From Candidatus Hydrogenedentota bacterium (GTDB lineage: Bacteria > UBA8481 > J006), in assembly GCA_003697085.1 (NCBI GenBank), contig RFFU01000084.1, forward strand, positions 1 through 64,000: a stretch of DNA of 64,000 bases, given 5' to 3'. Under the pieces are notes generated by a model. It was given only the letters and a program-made list of their open reading frames with translations, was not told where the DNA came from and made no database searches. Shown piece after piece: positions 26,217 to 35,956 of this stretch; positions within the stretch are counted from its first letter, which is position 1, and the number at the start of each line of letters is the position of its first letter. A program made the position numbers and the translations under genes.

Positions 26217-27899
26217 ATGTTCGACAGGACTTTATTGAAACTTGCTCTTGATTGCGACGAAGAGTCACTTGCTTCCGCGCTTCTGGAGAAGACCGGATGC
26301 GGAGCCTGCCTGTGGTTAAGTCGGAACGATGAACTTGTCAGCGTCTCCTTGAAACACCCCGTCACTCTCGAGATCTTGGAAGACACCGCGGAAGCCCTTC
26401 GATCGCGGCTCGAAGAATGGGATTGTCCCGGCATTCCCGAAGTCGTGGATCTTGATCTCGACGAATCCGCTTCGTTTGCTCCGGAACCGATTCCTTACGA
26501 ATCCCGGTTCGTGAAGGTTGAGGAAGGGGACCGAGTGGTAGGCGGCTATGCGTTGCTCGAATTTCCAGAAGAGGAAGGAGGAGGAACTGGTTCCGCTCAA
26601 GAGGAGGTTACCGAATTTTTCTCGTCGTTGTTCGCGGTGTCGTTCAAACTGCGCCGCAGTCAGCGTCGGGTGGACAGAGCCGCGGGGCGATTGGAGGAAG
26701 TGGCGGAAGTCGGGAAGGTTTTTGCGGAGGTGGGAGAGCCCGAACGAACGATTCATCGCATTCTCGATCTGGCAAAGCAGGCTTCGGGGGCGGAAGTGGG
26801 GGCCGTTGTGCGTGCTCTTTCCGAGGAGAATTTTGTCGTCACGGGGTTGCCCCGGGAGGTGCTGGAGAGAATTCGTTTCGGAAACGGCCGGAATTTGATC
26901 GAGGTGGCCTTGCAATCCGATGAGACGCGGGTTTTCGATCGCGGTTACCTCGCGTCCAACCTTGAACCGGACTCGAGCGGGATCATTCTCGAGAACGTGA
27001 TCCTGGTTCCATTGGAGTATGAGGCGCAGCGACTTGGAGCGCTCGTGCTCTTCAATCTTCCTCCGGACCAGGTTACGGACGGACTCAATCTCGCCACGGT
27101 CGGGACGATGGCGCGCCTGGCGGCTTCCGCTTTGACATCAGAGATTCGGCAGGCTGAACGGTTGGAACAGGAACGGACGAAACAGGAATTGAAGGCGGCC
27201 TTCACGATCCAACAGGGCCTCTTGCCGAAAGAGTTTCCGGAGTTTTCCGGCGTGACGATCGCCGCCGTATCCCGTCCTTCGCGCAGCGTGGGCGGAGATT
27301 TCTATGACACCTTCTCGATCGGAGAAAATCTGTTGGGAATTCTCATTGCGGACGTGAGCGGTAAGGGCATTCCCGCCGGGCTTCTGATGGCCACGGCGCG
27401 CGCCTATATGCGGATCCTTGCGATGCGCCATCCCGATTCTCCTGCGCGATGCCTCGAGGAGCTCAATGACCAACTGGTGAAGGAGATCGCGGACAACAAG
27501 TTCATCACAGCCAACTATGTCATCGTCGATCTCGAACGGAAAAAGGTTACCTCGGCCAACGCCGGCCACCACGAAGTGCTTATCGTGTCCGACCAGGGAA
27601 CCGAGGCTGTTGAATCGGGAGGTCTACCGTTGGGGATTCTGGAGGGGACGGAATATGAAGATGTCGCGGCGGAGGTGAAAGGGGGGGACAAGATCGTGCT
27701 GTTCACGGACGGATTGATTGAGGTGAGGAATGGAGAGGGGACCCTGTTGGGAACGGACGGGTTGAAGCAGATTCTCTCTTCGATGAAAAAAGCGCCGCCC
27801 GGGGGGTTGTTAGAAAGTTTGTGGGAGGAGACGATTGCCTTTTCCGCTTCGGGAGAACCTGACGACGATTGGACGGTGGTGATCGTGGAGGTTCGTTAG
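26217..27899 (+). CDS. PP2C-type Ser/Thr phosphatase (SpoIIE/RsbU class) with GAF-like sensor
   Basis: A 560-residue signalling phosphatase. Residues ~1-130 are unrecognised. A coiled helix and a GAF-like domain follow (~190-340: HRILDLAKQASGAEVGAVVR and VILVPLEYEAQRLGALVLFN are typical). A linker helix (QAERLEQERTKQELKAAFTI) joins the SpoIIE domain, where SVGGDFYDTF and IADVSGKGIPAGLLMA supply the metal-binding Asp residues, and GEPDDDWTVVIVEV the last ones. It would dephosphorylate a STAS-domain antagonist, very likely the product of the next gene (240 bases on). The start is ATG 26217. No serine kinase/anti-sigma gene is adjacent. Confidence 0.9.
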   Translation: MFDRTLLKLALDCDEESLASALLEKTGCGACLWLSRNDELVSVSLKHPVTLEILEDTAEALRSRLEEWDCPGIPEVVDLDLDESASFAPEPIPYESRFVKVEEGDRVVGGYALLEFPEEEGGGTGSAQEEVTEFFSSLFAVSFKLRRSQRRVDRAAGRLEEVAEVGKVFAEVGEPERTIHRILDLAKQASGAEVGAVVRALSEENFVVTGLPREVLERIRFGNGRNLIEVALQSDETRVFDRGYLASNLEPDSSGIILENVILVPLEYEAQRLGALVLFNLPPDQVTDGLNLATVGTMARLAASALTSEIRQAERLEQERTKQELKAAFTIQQGLLPKEFPEFSGVTIAAVSRPSRSVGGDFYDTFSIGENLLGILIADVSGKGIPAGLLMATARAYMRILAMRHPDSPARCLEELNDQLVKEIADNKFITANYVIVDLERKKVTSANAGHHEVLIVSDQGTEAVESGGLPLGILEGTEYEDVAAEVKGGDKIVLFTDGLIEVRNGEGTLLGTDGLKQILSSMKKAPPGGLLESLWEETIAFSASGEPDDDWTVVIVEVR

Positions 27900-28141
27900 A
27901 GCAACGGATCGAAAAACGAATTTCAGAGTCTTGTGAACGTGGAAAGACTCAAGGAATTGGATCGAAGCGGCGGCTTTTAACCGGGAGAGGTCCCGCCTCG
28001 CAAAAAACGTCCCTTTTATTTTCGGAGCCTGGCATCGTTTTTTCGGCTTGTTTGCCCCGGGATTTCCGGATAAGTTTTCCCCTCGAAGCGTCGGTCGAGA
28101 ATTCCGAACCGAGGAAACCTTTCAGGAGGGCGGAGTTTCAG

Positions 28142-28447
28142 ATGGAGATCGTGAAGGAGGAGGAAGGCGAGGCCCTGCTTTACAAACTGAACGGGGATTT
28201 GGACGTCTACTCCACGGGGGAAGTGGAATCGGCATTACTGGAAGGTCTCGAAGAGGGAAGAACGATCGTCGTGGACCTTTCCGAGGTTCCTTTTGCGGAC
28301 TCCTCGGGGTTGGGCGGTTTGATTGGTGTTTACAAGAAGGCGCGCGCTCGGGGGATCGAGATTCGCTTGCGCAATCCCAAGCCCATTGTTTCCGAGATAC
28401 TCACGATCACGCATATGAAGAAATTCTTTCCGGTGGAGGAGAGTTAG
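28142..28447 (+). CDS. STAS-domain anti-sigma factor antagonist (SpoIIAA/RsbV-like)
   Basis: A 101-residue single STAS domain. The phosphorylatable Ser lies in PFADSSGLGGLIGVYKKA (Ser54/Ser55), the conserved 'D-S-S-G-L/v' loop. When unphosphorylated these proteins bind the serine kinase/anti-sigma factor and free its partner. It follows the SpoIIE-type phosphatase gene on the same strand, and the two would form a partner-switching module. The ATG at 28142 has AGGAGGGCGGAG in the preceding 20 bases; the frame upstream lacks family likeness. The regulated target is not visible in the window. Confidence 0.9.
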   Translation: MEIVKEEEGEALLYKLNGDLDVYSTGEVESALLEGLEEGRTIVVDLSEVPFADSSGLGGLIGVYKKARARGIEIRLRNPKPIVSEILTITHMKKFFPVEES

Positions 28448-28459
28448 GCGGATTCTTTC

Positions 28460-28533
<74 letters not shown>

Positions 28534-28641
28534 ATGCGTGTATGCAGGGGGACGGAGCAGGATCGAGGTGGTCGCGGGTGACACCGAGCGCGATTCCGTA
28601 ACGGTCGCGGCCGAGGTGTGGAAAAAAAAGAAAAAATTCTG

Positions 28642-28669
28642 TTGACCGCTGTTTCGACTTGTGGATAAT
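28642..28669 (+). promoter_or_regulatory. Sigma70-type promoter before rpmG
   Basis: TTGACC (28642-28647), a 16-base spacer and GATAAT (28664-28669). It lies between tRNA-Thr and rpmG and could drive the rpmG-tRNA-Trp-secE-nusG-ribosomal protein transcript. Confidence 0.65.
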
Positions 28670-28794
28670 TACTCGCTCGATCCCCGAAATGTCCTGAATT
28701 CAGAAATCTGAAAACGACGTTCGTCGTCTGGAAAATCAGGTTGGTAATAGGTTTCGGGCGTTGGGAGATTGAAGGAAAGGTGGCCGGAAAACCT

Positions 28795-28944
28795 ATGCAA
28801 GAGATCATCACGTTGGCGTGCGAGGTCTGCAAGAGGCGGAATTACTCGACGAAGAAGACGAAGCGGCCGAATCAGCCGCGTCTTGCCTTGAAGAAGTACT
28901 GCCGGTACTGCAGAAACCGCACGATCCACAAGGAGATCAAATAG
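28795..28944 (+). CDS. rpmG: 50S ribosomal protein L33
   Basis: A 49-residue zinc-binding ribosomal protein of the large subunit, near the E site. The two Cys pairs CEVC (~9-12) and CRYC (~35-38) are intact, so this is the zinc-containing form. RNYSTKKTKRPNQPRLALKKY is the conserved core. The ATG at 28795 gives the standard MQEIITLACE start; a GTG at 28780 adding five residues is also possible, behind GAAGGAAAG. The order tRNA-Thr, rpmG, tRNA-Trp, secE, nusG is the classical bacterial one, but tuf is absent. Confidence 0.95.
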   Translation: MQEIITLACEVCKRRNYSTKKTKRPNQPRLALKKYCRYCRNRTIHKEIK

Positions 28945-29083
28945 CGAGCGGGCGGACTTGCGTGATCCCCGCCGAAAGTTTTCCGCGGGGATGTGGGAGA
29001 ACCGCGCCGAAATTTTCCGGCGGACAATTGTTGTGAGAGAGGGAACGGCGGGCGTGGCGCCCTCCCGCCGATGGGACGCAAAC

Positions 29084-29156
29084 AGGGCTGTAGCTCAATT
29101 GGTAGAGCACCGGTCTCCAAAACCGGGGGCTGCGAGTTCGAGTCTCGCCGGCCCTG
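29084..29156 (+). tRNA. tRNA-Trp (anticodon CCA)
   Basis: A 73-base cloverleaf. Acceptor AGGGCTG (29084-29090) pairs with CGGCCCT (29149-29155), including one T-G pair, with G as discriminator. The T stem 29132-29136/29144-29148 closes the TTCGAGT loop. The anticodon stem CCGGT/ACCGG encloses CTCCAAA, anticodon CCA. CCA end not encoded. Its place between rpmG and secE is typical. Confidence 0.97.
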
Positions 29157-29207
29157 CGGGGAAAGAAGACGCGGTGCGGGACGAAAGGCGAGGAACGGCT
29201 TGGAGAC

Positions 29208-29417
29208 GTGAGTAGGATCAAGAAAGTTCGGACGTATTTTGAGGAAGTCTGGAACGAGGTGAAGTGGGAAGGGGGCAAGGTCACGTGGCCTTCCAACGAG
29301 GAGGTCAAGGGATCGACGATCGTCGTGATCGTCACTGTCGCCCTTATGGCTGTCTATTTCGCCGTCGTGGACACCGGTATCGGTTGGGCGGTGGCGAAGA
29401 TGTTGGGAGTACGGTAG
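29208..29417 (+). CDS. secE: Preprotein translocase subunit SecE
   Basis: A 69-residue single-span inner-membrane protein that clamps SecY in the SecYEG channel. It has the short one-helix form: an amphipathic helix FEEVWNEVKWEGGKVTWPSNEEV ending in the conserved K-V-x-W-P motif, then one membrane helix (~35-60). The start is GTG at 29208 with GGAG a few bases upstream. It ends three bases before nusG, with which it is almost always co-transcribed. Confidence 0.96.
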   Translation: MSRIKKVRTYFEEVWNEVKWEGGKVTWPSNEEVKGSTIVVIVTVALMAVYFAVVDTGIGWAVAKMLGVR

Positions 29418-29420
29418 GAG

Positions 29421-30101
29421 ATGGTTGAAGCGATGGAAGAAAAAGCGGAAGAAGCGGTCGCGGGCACCGCTGTTGCGGGCAGTGCGCCGGAGGTGGAAGC
29501 AGACTCAGAAAGGGCTGCTCCGGAAGCCCCGCCTTCGGAAGAACCGAGGAAAGAGCCGAAGAAGAAGTGGTATGTGGTTCATGCCCAGTCGGGGATGGAA
29601 AACAAGGTGCAGGCCAATCTGGAGAAGCGAATCAAGACGTTGGGGGTTTCAGACAGGGTCTTTCGGATCCTGATCCCCACGGAGGTTGTCGCGGAGATGC
29701 GCGACGGCAAGCGGAAGATTTCACGACGAAAGATCTTTCCCGGGTATGTATTGGTGGAGATGCTCGAGGGGGATGAAGAGGCGTGGTACGTGATTCGCAA
29801 CACGCCGGGGGTGACGAACTTCGTGGGAGCGAACGGGCGCCCTCAGGCGTTGACCGAATCGGAAGTGAATCTTCTGTTGCAACAAAGTGGCTTGAAGGGC
29901 GAGACCGAGAAGCCGAAGGTGAAGCCGAAGTTGGAGATCGAGGTGGGCGAATCGGTAAGGATTACGGATGGTCCCTTCCGCGATTTCGTTGGAAAGGTGG
30001 AGGAGACGAATCCCGACCGCGGGAAGGTGAAGGTGATGGTCACAATCTTCGGACGAACGGCCCCGGTCGAACTCGATTTTATGCAGATCGCGAAGTTGTG
30101 A
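29421..30101 (+). CDS. nusG: Transcription antitermination protein NusG, with acidic N-terminal extension
   Basis: A 226-residue transcription elongation factor that binds RNA polymerase and couples it to Rho or the ribosome. The NGN domain starts at about residue 52 ([20 protein letters not shown]), with [11 protein letters not shown] and [13 protein letters not shown] as usual. The KOW domain is near the C-terminus ([20 protein letters not shown]). The first ~50 residues are an Ala/Glu/Pro-rich, probably disordered extension that most NusG proteins lack. ATG 29421 follows the secE stop by three bases; ATG 29433 would shorten the tail by four residues only. Confidence 0.97.
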   Translation: MVEAMEEKAEEAVAGTAVAGSAPEVEADSERAAPEAPPSEEPRKEPKKKWYVVHAQSGMENKVQANLEKRIKTLGVSDRVFRILIPTEVVAEMRDGKRKISRRKIFPGYVLVEMLEGDEEAWYVIRNTPGVTNFVGANGRPQALTESEVNLLLQQSGLKGETEKPKVKPKLEIEVGESVRITDGPFRDFVGKVEETNPDRGKVKVMVTIFGRTAPVELDFMQIAKL

Positions 30102-30132
30102 TCGGCGCAGGAAAGAAGATGCGGAGGCGACG

Positions 30133-30555
30133 GTGAAGAAAGTATTGACGGAGATCAAGTTACAGATTCCGGCGGGGAAGGCTGGGCCGGCTCCGCCGGT
30201 CGGTCCCGCCTTGGGGCAACATGGGGTCAACATCATGGAATTCTGCAAGGCCTTCAATGCCAGGACGCAGAAGGAAGGGGACACGATCATCCCAGTGGTC
30301 ATTACGGTATATGCGGACCGGTCGTTCACGTTCGTTTGCAAGTCCCCCCCCGCGGCGGTCCTTCTCCGCCAGGCGGCGGGGATCCCGAAGGGGTCGGGAG
30401 AACCGAACCGAACCAAGGTAGGGCGGGTGACGAAGGCGCAGGTGGAAGAGATAGCGAAGAAGAAGATGCCGGATCTGAATGCCAACGATCTTGGCGCCGC
30501 CGTGAAGATTATCGAGGGGACGGCGCGGTCGATGGGGATCGAGGTGACGGCATGA
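30133..30555 (+). CDS. rplK: 50S ribosomal protein L11
   Basis: 140 residues, standard length. L11 forms the GTPase-associated centre with 23S rRNA and binds thiostrepton-type antibiotics. The N-terminal domain has [20 protein letters not shown] with the conserved Pro-rich hinge; the rRNA-binding C-terminal domain has [20 protein letters not shown]. Start GTG 30133, with GGAGG a few bases before it. Its stop overlaps the rplA start (ATGA), so L11 and L1 synthesis is coupled, as in other bacteria. Confidence 0.98.
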   Translation: MKKVLTEIKLQIPAGKAGPAPPVGPALGQHGVNIMEFCKAFNARTQKEGDTIIPVVITVYADRSFTFVCKSPPAAVLLRQAAGIPKGSGEPNRTKVGRVTKAQVEEIAKKKMPDLNANDLGAAVKIIEGTARSMGIEVTA

Positions 30556-31268
30556 AGCGCGGAAAGAAAATTTCGGCCGCGCGCGCCAAGGTCGCCGAGG
30601 TGGTTTCGGAGAAGGGACGACTTTCGGCGGCCGAAGCGGTGGCTTTGGCCAAGGAGACGGCGCGGGCGGGGTTCGATGAAACGGTCGAGTTGGCGTTGCG
30701 CCTCGGGATCAACCCGACGCAATCGGATCAGAATGTTCGGGGGACCGTTATGCTGCCGCGGGGGTCGGGAAAGAAGGTCCGAGTGGCGGTTTTCGCCTCC
30801 GGAGACAAGATCAAGGAGGCAGAAGCGGCGGGGGCGGATGTCGTGGGCGGTGCCGATCTCGTGGAGAAGGTTGCGGGAGGGTGGTTGGAGTTCGACGTGG
30901 CCATCTCGACTCCCGATATGATGAAGAACGTCGGCCGTCTCGGCAAGATCCTTGGTCCTCGCGGGTTGATGCCGAACCCGAAATCCGGGACCGTGACCTT
31001 CGACGTGGAGCGCGCCGTGAAGGAATTCAAGGCGGGGAAGGTCGAGTATCGAAATGACAAGGGCGGGAACGTCCACGTTCCGATCGGCAAGGCTTCGTTC
31101 CCGGAGGAGGACCTCGTCGAGAACGCGCGGGCCGTGATCGATGCGGTTCTGAAGGCGAAACCCTCGTCCTCGAAAGGAACCTATCTTCAATGTGTTACGA
31201 TTTCGACGACGATGGGGCCGGGGATCCCGGTCGATCCGGTGATTTTGCGAAAGGAGTTGGGCAAGTAA
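30552..31268 (+). CDS. rplA: 50S ribosomal protein L1
   Basis: 238 residues. L1 forms the mobile stalk at the ribosomal E site and, in many bacteria, represses its own mRNA. The N-terminal domain includes [20 protein letters not shown] and [13 protein letters not shown]. The core motif [16 protein letters not shown] is exact. ATG 30552 overlaps the rplK stop by four bases; the rplA stop shares one base with the rplJ start (TAATG). It is the normal second gene of the L11 operon. Confidence 0.98.
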   Translation: MKRGKKISAARAKVAEVVSEKGRLSAAEAVALAKETARAGFDETVELALRLGINPTQSDQNVRGTVMLPRGSGKKVRVAVFASGDKIKEAEAAGADVVGGADLVEKVAGGWLEFDVAISTPDMMKNVGRLGKILGPRGLMPNPKSGTVTFDVERAVKEFKAGKVEYRNDKGGNVHVPIGKASFPEEDLVENARAVIDAVLKAKPSSSKGTYLQCVTISTTMGPGIPVDPVILRKELGK

Positions 31269-31810
31269 TGCTGACGCGAGCCGAGAAGGAGGAGGTCGTC
31301 CGCGGAATTCGACGGGAATATTCGGAAAAGGCGGCGACCGGCGGGGGGGTGGTTTTCGGAGACTACCGCGGGCTGACCGTGGCCGAGATGACCGAGTTAC
31401 GGAATCGGCTTCGGGAAAAAGCGGTCAAAATCCGCGTCCTGAAGAATACTCTGGTGAGACGCGCGTTGGCCGAGGAAGGGATCGAGGGGTTGGACGAACT
31501 GACGGCGGGGCCGACGATCGTGGCTTTTTCTCCCGACGAGGTCAGTGCCGCCAAGGCGATGGTGGAGTTTGCCAAGGGGGGAGCCAAGGGGAGCGCGACC
31601 GCCGCTTTTCGATTGAAAGGGGGGGTCATCGGCGGCGAGGTTCTTTCGGAGAAGGAGATCAATGAATTGGCGCTTTTGCCGGGGCGGGAGGAGGTTTTCG
31701 CGAAACTGCTTGCTCTTTTGCAGGCTCCCGCCGTGCATCTGTTGCGGTTAATCAACGAGCCGGCCGGAAGGATGGTTCGATTGATTCAGGAAGCGAAGAA
31801 GGCGGAATGA
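31268..31810 (+). CDS. rplJ: 50S ribosomal protein L10
   Basis: 180 residues. L10 anchors the L7/L12 stalk dimers to the GTPase-associated centre. The N-terminal rRNA/L11-binding domain contains FGDYRGLTVAEMTELRNRLR and KVLKNTL-like VLKNTLVRRAL. The C-terminal helix that binds L7/L12 starts around residue 130 (LLALLQAPAVHLLRLINEPA). ATG 31268 overlaps the rplA stop by one base and has AAGGAG upstream. L10 usually represses rplJ/rplL translation through a leader in the mRNA. Here the start is directly coupled to rplA, so no separate leader is visible. Confidence 0.97.
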   Translation: MLTRAEKEEVVRGIRREYSEKAATGGGVVFGDYRGLTVAEMTELRNRLREKAVKIRVLKNTLVRRALAEEGIEGLDELTAGPTIVAFSPDEVSAAKAMVEFAKGGAKGSATAAFRLKGGVIGGEVLSEKEINELALLPGREEVFAKLLALLQAPAVHLLRLINEPAGRMVRLIQEAKKAE

Positions 31811-31864
31811 AAAAGGAAATGAAACGGGAAAAATCGGAAAAATCATCAGAGGAGGATGGTGGAA

Positions 31865-32245
31865 ATGGAATTGGCTGAGTTGAAAGAGGCGATCAAGGGC
31901 CTGTCCCTCTCCGACGCCGCGACGTTGGTGAAGGAGTTGGAGGAGGAATTGGGCGTTTCGGCGGCGGCTCCGGTGGCCGTTGCGGCGGTTCCCGGAGCGG
32001 GTGCGGCTCCGGCGGGAGGAGCCGAGGAAGAAAAGACGGAGTTCGACGTGATCCTCGTCTCCGGCGGGGACAAGAAGATCAACGTCATCAAGGCCGTCCG
32101 GGAGATCACGAGCCTGGGTCTGAAGGAGGCAAAAGAGCTCGTGGATGCCGGTGGAAAACCCGTCAAAGAAGGCGTTTCGAAGGAAGAAGCCGAGGAGATC
32201 AAGAAGAAACTGACCGAAGCCGGCGCAACAGTTGAGATCAAGTAA
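31865..32245 (+). CDS. rplL: 50S ribosomal protein L7/L12
   Basis: 126 residues. The dimerising N-terminal domain ([20 protein letters not shown]) is followed by an Ala/Gly/Pro hinge (~38-60) and the factor-binding C-terminal domain, which has [38 protein letters not shown] and a conserved end. ATG 31865 is chosen because AGGAGG lies 8 bases upstream; ATG 31856 abuts the ribosome binding site. It is present in several copies per ribosome and so needs a strong start. The 162 bases to rpoB have no gene. Confidence 0.97.
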   Translation: MELAELKEAIKGLSLSDAATLVKELEEELGVSAAAPVAVAAVPGAGAAPAGGAEEEKTEFDVILVSGGDKKINVIKAVREITSLGLKEAKELVDAGGKPVKEGVSKEEAEEIKKKLTEAGATVEIK

Positions 32246-32407
32246 TCTCTTTTTCTTGAAGAAGATGGGGAAGCCGAGCCGGGGCGGGCGTGTATGCGGG
32301 GCGTCCGCTCGTGTCGGGTCCCTGGATGTCGAGAAAGTGTTGAAAGGGGAAGAGGTTGAAGGCGCCGTTCGGAGCCCGCAACCGTATGGCGGAAGGAGTC
32401 GTGAAAT

Positions 32408-35400
32408 ATGAGTGTTCGGCCGGGTCCCTACAGGGAACGGATTTCATTTGCGAAGTTGGAACCGTCCGTGGAGTTACCGGATCTTGTCGAGGTCCAGCGG
32501 CGGTCCTACGATTGGTTTCTCCAACTTGATGTCGATCCCGACAAGAGGAAGGATCAAGGATTGGAGTCGGTTTTCCGGGAAATCTTTCCGATCGCGGACA
32601 CCTATGAGAAGAACCTGATTCTCGAGTACGTCGGCTATAGTTTGGGCGAACCAAAGTATTCGGAATTTGAGTGTTCGGAGCGGGACCAGACCTATGCGGC
32701 ACCGCTGAAGATCAAGGTTCGTCTGATCAACAGACTGACGGGGGAAATCCGGGAACAAGACGTTTATATGGGAGATATTCCTCTGATGACTTCCCGGGGG
32801 ACGTTTATTATCAACGGAGCGGAACGGGTGATCGTGAACCAAATTCATCGTTCGCCGGGTGTCGTTTTCGACCACGACGAGGGAAAGACTCATCCGGCGG
32901 GAAAGCGTCTCTATTCGGGGAAGGTTCTGCCGTACCGGGGTTCGTGGATCGAGATGGAGTACGAAGTCGGAGAGATTCTGAACGTACGACTTGATCGAAA
33001 GCGTAAAATTCCTGTTACAACGTTTCTCCGCGTGCTGGGGCTGGAAACGAACGAGGCGATCCTCCGCCATTTCTACAAGCCGGAGGTTCTCAAGCGGGCG
33101 AAGGTTTCCCTCGAGAAGGAACATCCGTGGCTGGGCAGGGTCCCGATGGAGAACATCGTGGACGGGGAGACCGGTGAGGTGATCGCGTATGCGGGGGTTC
33201 CTCTCGATGAGAAGTACGTCATGGATCTCGAGGAAGCCGGGGTCGAGAGGATCATCGTGGCCGGACCGGCCTTGATTCGAAAGCGGGAAGGGGAAGTGGA
33301 GGGCGAGGACGAAACGATCCTCGTGACACTGGCCGAGGAGCGAAAGAAGATGGGCAAGGACCGGGACAACCCGGTGGTCACGGCGGATGAAGCGGTCATC
33401 CGCATTTACGATCTTCTTCGCCCAGGAGATTCTCCGCCTGTCGAAACGGCCCGCGAAGAGATTCGGAGGGTTTTCCAAGATCCCCGCAGGTACGATCTGA
33501 GTGATGTCGGCCGATACCAATTGAATCGGAAGTTAAAGATGAGCGGAGAAGAGAGCGACGAACGTATCCTCCGGCTCGAGGATGTTCTGGCCGTAATTGA
33601 CAAATTGATCGAGTTGAATGTGGAGCAAGGCGCCACGGACGATACGGACCATCTGGCGAATCGGCGTGTGAGGTCCGTTGGAGAGTTATTGCAGAATCAA
33701 TTCCGAACGGGATTGATGCGGATGGAGAAGGTCATACATCAGCGGATGACGACGCAGGATGAGGACACGATGACGCCGCAGGAATTGATCAACATCAAGC
33801 CGGTCACGGCGATTGTGAAGGAATTTTTTGGCTCGTCACAACTGAGCCAGTTTATGGACCAGGTCAATCCGCTTTCCGAGCTGACCCATAAACGCCGTCT
33901 TTCGGCTCTCGGTCCCGGGGGACTGAAGCGGGAGCGGGCGTTGTCAGACGTGCGAGACGTCCATCGGACGCATTACGGGCGGATTTGTCCGATCGAGACT
34001 CCGGAGGGGGGCAACATCGGACTGATCGTCTCCTTGGCGACGCATGCGCGCGTAAACGAGTATGGGTTCATCGAGGCTCCGTATCGGCGTGTCAAGAACG
34101 GGCATGTCCTGGACGAAGTGGATTGGCTGACGGCGGATGCGGAGGATCGGTATGTCGTGGCGCAGTTTTCAACGGAAGTGGACTCGAAGACGCGCCGGTT
34201 TGCGGTCGAGAAGGCCTTCGTGCGCCGGCGGGCGGAGTATTATTTCGAGGATCCGGAGAAGGTGGATTACATGGATGTCTCGCCGGATATGATGGTTTCG
34301 GTCTCGACGGCTTTGATTCCTTTTCTGGAGCATGACGACGCGAATCGGGCCTTGATGGGTTCGAATATGCAGCGGCAGGCCGTTCCACTCTTGTGTCCCG
34401 AGGCTCCCCGCATCGGGACGGGGATGGAATTTCGAGCGGCGTACGATTCCGGGGCCATGGTAACGGCGTTAGAGGAAGGCGAGGTCGTGTACGTGGACGC
34501 GGCGCGGATTCTCGTGAAAGAGCCGCGCCGTTCGACCCCCCGCGAATACCGCCTCTTCAAATTTCACCAGTCGAATCAGTCGACGTGCATCAACCAACGT
34601 CCGCTTGTTTCCGTCGGAGACAAGGTTTCCCGGGGGCAGGTTTTGGCCGACGGGGCCGCTACGGAGAAAGGCGAACTCGCGTTGGGGCGGAACGTCGTCG
34701 TCGCCTTTATGTCCTGGGAAGGCTATAACTTCGAGGATGCCATTATCGTTTCGGAACGGCTCCTGAAGGATGATGTCTATACATCGATTCATATCGAATC
34801 TTTCGAAGTGGAGGCGCGGGATACAAAGATCGGCAAGGAACAGATAACGCGGGACATTCCGAACGTGGCGGAGGCGAGTCTGGAGCACCTGGACGAGAAT
34901 GGGATCGTCAAGGTAGGCTCCTGGGTCAAACCCCTGGATATTCTCGTGGGAAAGATCACGCCGAAGGGCAGCGGGGATTTAACTCCGGAACACAAACTGC
35001 TCTATTCGATCTTTGGTGAAAAAGCGCGGGACGTGCGAGACACGAGTTTGAAGGTCCCTCATGGCGTCGAGGGGGTCGTGAAGGAGGTGAAGGTCTTCAC
35101 GCGGCAGGCCGGGGACGAGTTGAATCCGGGAGTCGAGATGAAGGTGAAGGTTTTAGTCGCGAACAAGCGGAAGTTGAGCGTGGGGGACAAGATGGCGGGG
35201 CGGCATGGGAACAAGGGGGTGGTTTCGATCATCGTTCCGGAGGAAGATATGCCGTATTTGGAGGACGGCACGCCGGTGGACATCGTTCTCAACCCGCTCG
35301 GCGTTCCCTCGCGGATGAACATCGGCCAGATTCTCGAGACGCACTTCGGCTGGGCGGCGCATCATCTCGATCTTTTCATTTCCACGCCGGTCTTCAACGG

Positions 35401-35956
35401 CGCCACCGAGAACGAGGTAAAGTTTTATCTGGCGGAAGCGGGATTACCTCCGGACGGCAAAACGGTTGTCTACGATGGAAAGACGGGAGACCGAATCGAC
35501 CAGGAGGTGGTCGTCGGCGTGATGTATGTGTTGAAACTGGACCATCTTGTGGACGATAAGATGCATGCGCGTTCCACGGGACCTTATTCTCTCGTGACCC
35601 AGCAGCCTCTTGGAGGAAAGGCCCAGTTCGGAGGGCAGCGGTTGGGGGAGATGGAAGTCTGGGCGCTGGAGGCGTACGGTGCCGCCTACACGTTGCAGGA
35701 ATTGCTGACCGTCAAGTCGGACGATGTCGTGGGCCGTTCCAAGATCTACGAAGCCATCGTGAAGGGCGAGAATGCCTCGCCGCCGGGGATCCCGGAATCC
35801 TTTAGCGTTCTGGTACGCGAACTTCAAGGTCTGGCCTTGGATGTTCAGGTGATTTCGGAGGATGGAGAAATTATCGAGTTGAGGGAAACGGACGAGACGG
35901 ACCTCTTTTCCGGAATGCAGGCCGCCATGCAGAGGCGGAAAAGGAGTGAGAAGTAA
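32408..35956 (+). CDS. rpoB: DNA-directed RNA polymerase subunit beta
   Basis: 1182 residues. Beta forms one pincer of RNA polymerase and most of the catalytic cleft wall. The rifampicin-binding region lies at about residues 475-508: [20 protein letters not shown] then [12 protein letters not shown], with the usual contact residues (Gln, Asp, His, Ser) intact, so no resistance-type change is evident. [14 protein letters not shown] and [13 protein letters not shown] (beta' contact and catalytic Lys/His) are conserved. Start ATG 32408. The stop shares one base with the rpoC start (TAATG). It lacks the large insertions seen in some phyla, in contrast to rpoC here. Confidence 0.98.
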   Translation: MSVRPGPYRERISFAKLEPSVELPDLVEVQRRSYDWFLQLDVDPDKRKDQGLESVFREIFPIADTYEKNLILEYVGYSLGEPKYSEFECSERDQTYAAPLKIKVRLINRLTGEIREQDVYMGDIPLMTSRGTFIINGAERVIVNQIHRSPGVVFDHDEGKTHPAGKRLYSGKVLPYRGSWIEMEYEVGEILNVRLDRKRKIPVTTFLRVLGLETNEAILRHFYKPEVLKRAKVSLEKEHPWLGRVPMENIVDGETGEVIAYAGVPLDEKYVMDLEEAGVERIIVAGPALIRKREGEVEGEDETILVTLAEERKKMGKDRDNPVVTADEAVIRIYDLLRPGDSPPVETAREEIRRVFQDPRRYDLSDVGRYQLNRKLKMSGEESDERILRLEDVLAVIDKLIELNVEQGATDDTDHLANRRVRSVGELLQNQFRTGLMRMEKVIHQRMTTQDEDTMTPQELINIKPVTAIVKEFFGSSQLSQFMDQVNPLSELTHKRRLSALGPGGLKRERALSDVRDVHRTHYGRICPIETPEGGNIGLIVSLATHARVNEYGFIEAPYRRVKNGHVLDEVDWLTADAEDRYVVAQFSTEVDSKTRRFAVEKAFVRRRAEYYFEDPEKVDYMDVSPDMMVSVSTALIPFLEHDDANRALMGSNMQRQAVPLLCPEAPRIGTGMEFRAAYDSGAMVTALEEGEVVYVDAARILVKEPRRSTPREYRLFKFHQSNQSTCINQRPLVSVGDKVSRGQVLADGAATEKGELALGRNVVVAFMSWEGYNFEDAIIVSERLLKDDVYTSIHIESFEVEARDTKIGKEQITRDIPNVAEASLEHLDENGIVKVGSWVKPLDILVGKITPKGSGDLTPEHKLLYSIFGEKARDVRDTSLKVPHGVEGVVKEVKVFTRQAGDELNPGVEMKVKVLVANKRKLSVGDKMAGRHGNKGVVSIIVPEEDMPYLEDGTPVDIVLNPLGVPSRMNIGQILETHFGWAAHHLDLFISTPVFNGATENEVKFYLAEAGLPPDGKTVVYDGKTGDRIDQEVVVGVMYVLKLDHLVDDKMHARSTGPYSLVTQQPLGGKAQFGGQRLGEMEVWALEAYGAAYTLQELLTVKSDDVVGRSKIYEAIVKGENASPPGIPESFSVLVRELQGLALDVQVISEDGEIIELRETDETDLFSGMQAAMQRRKRSEK

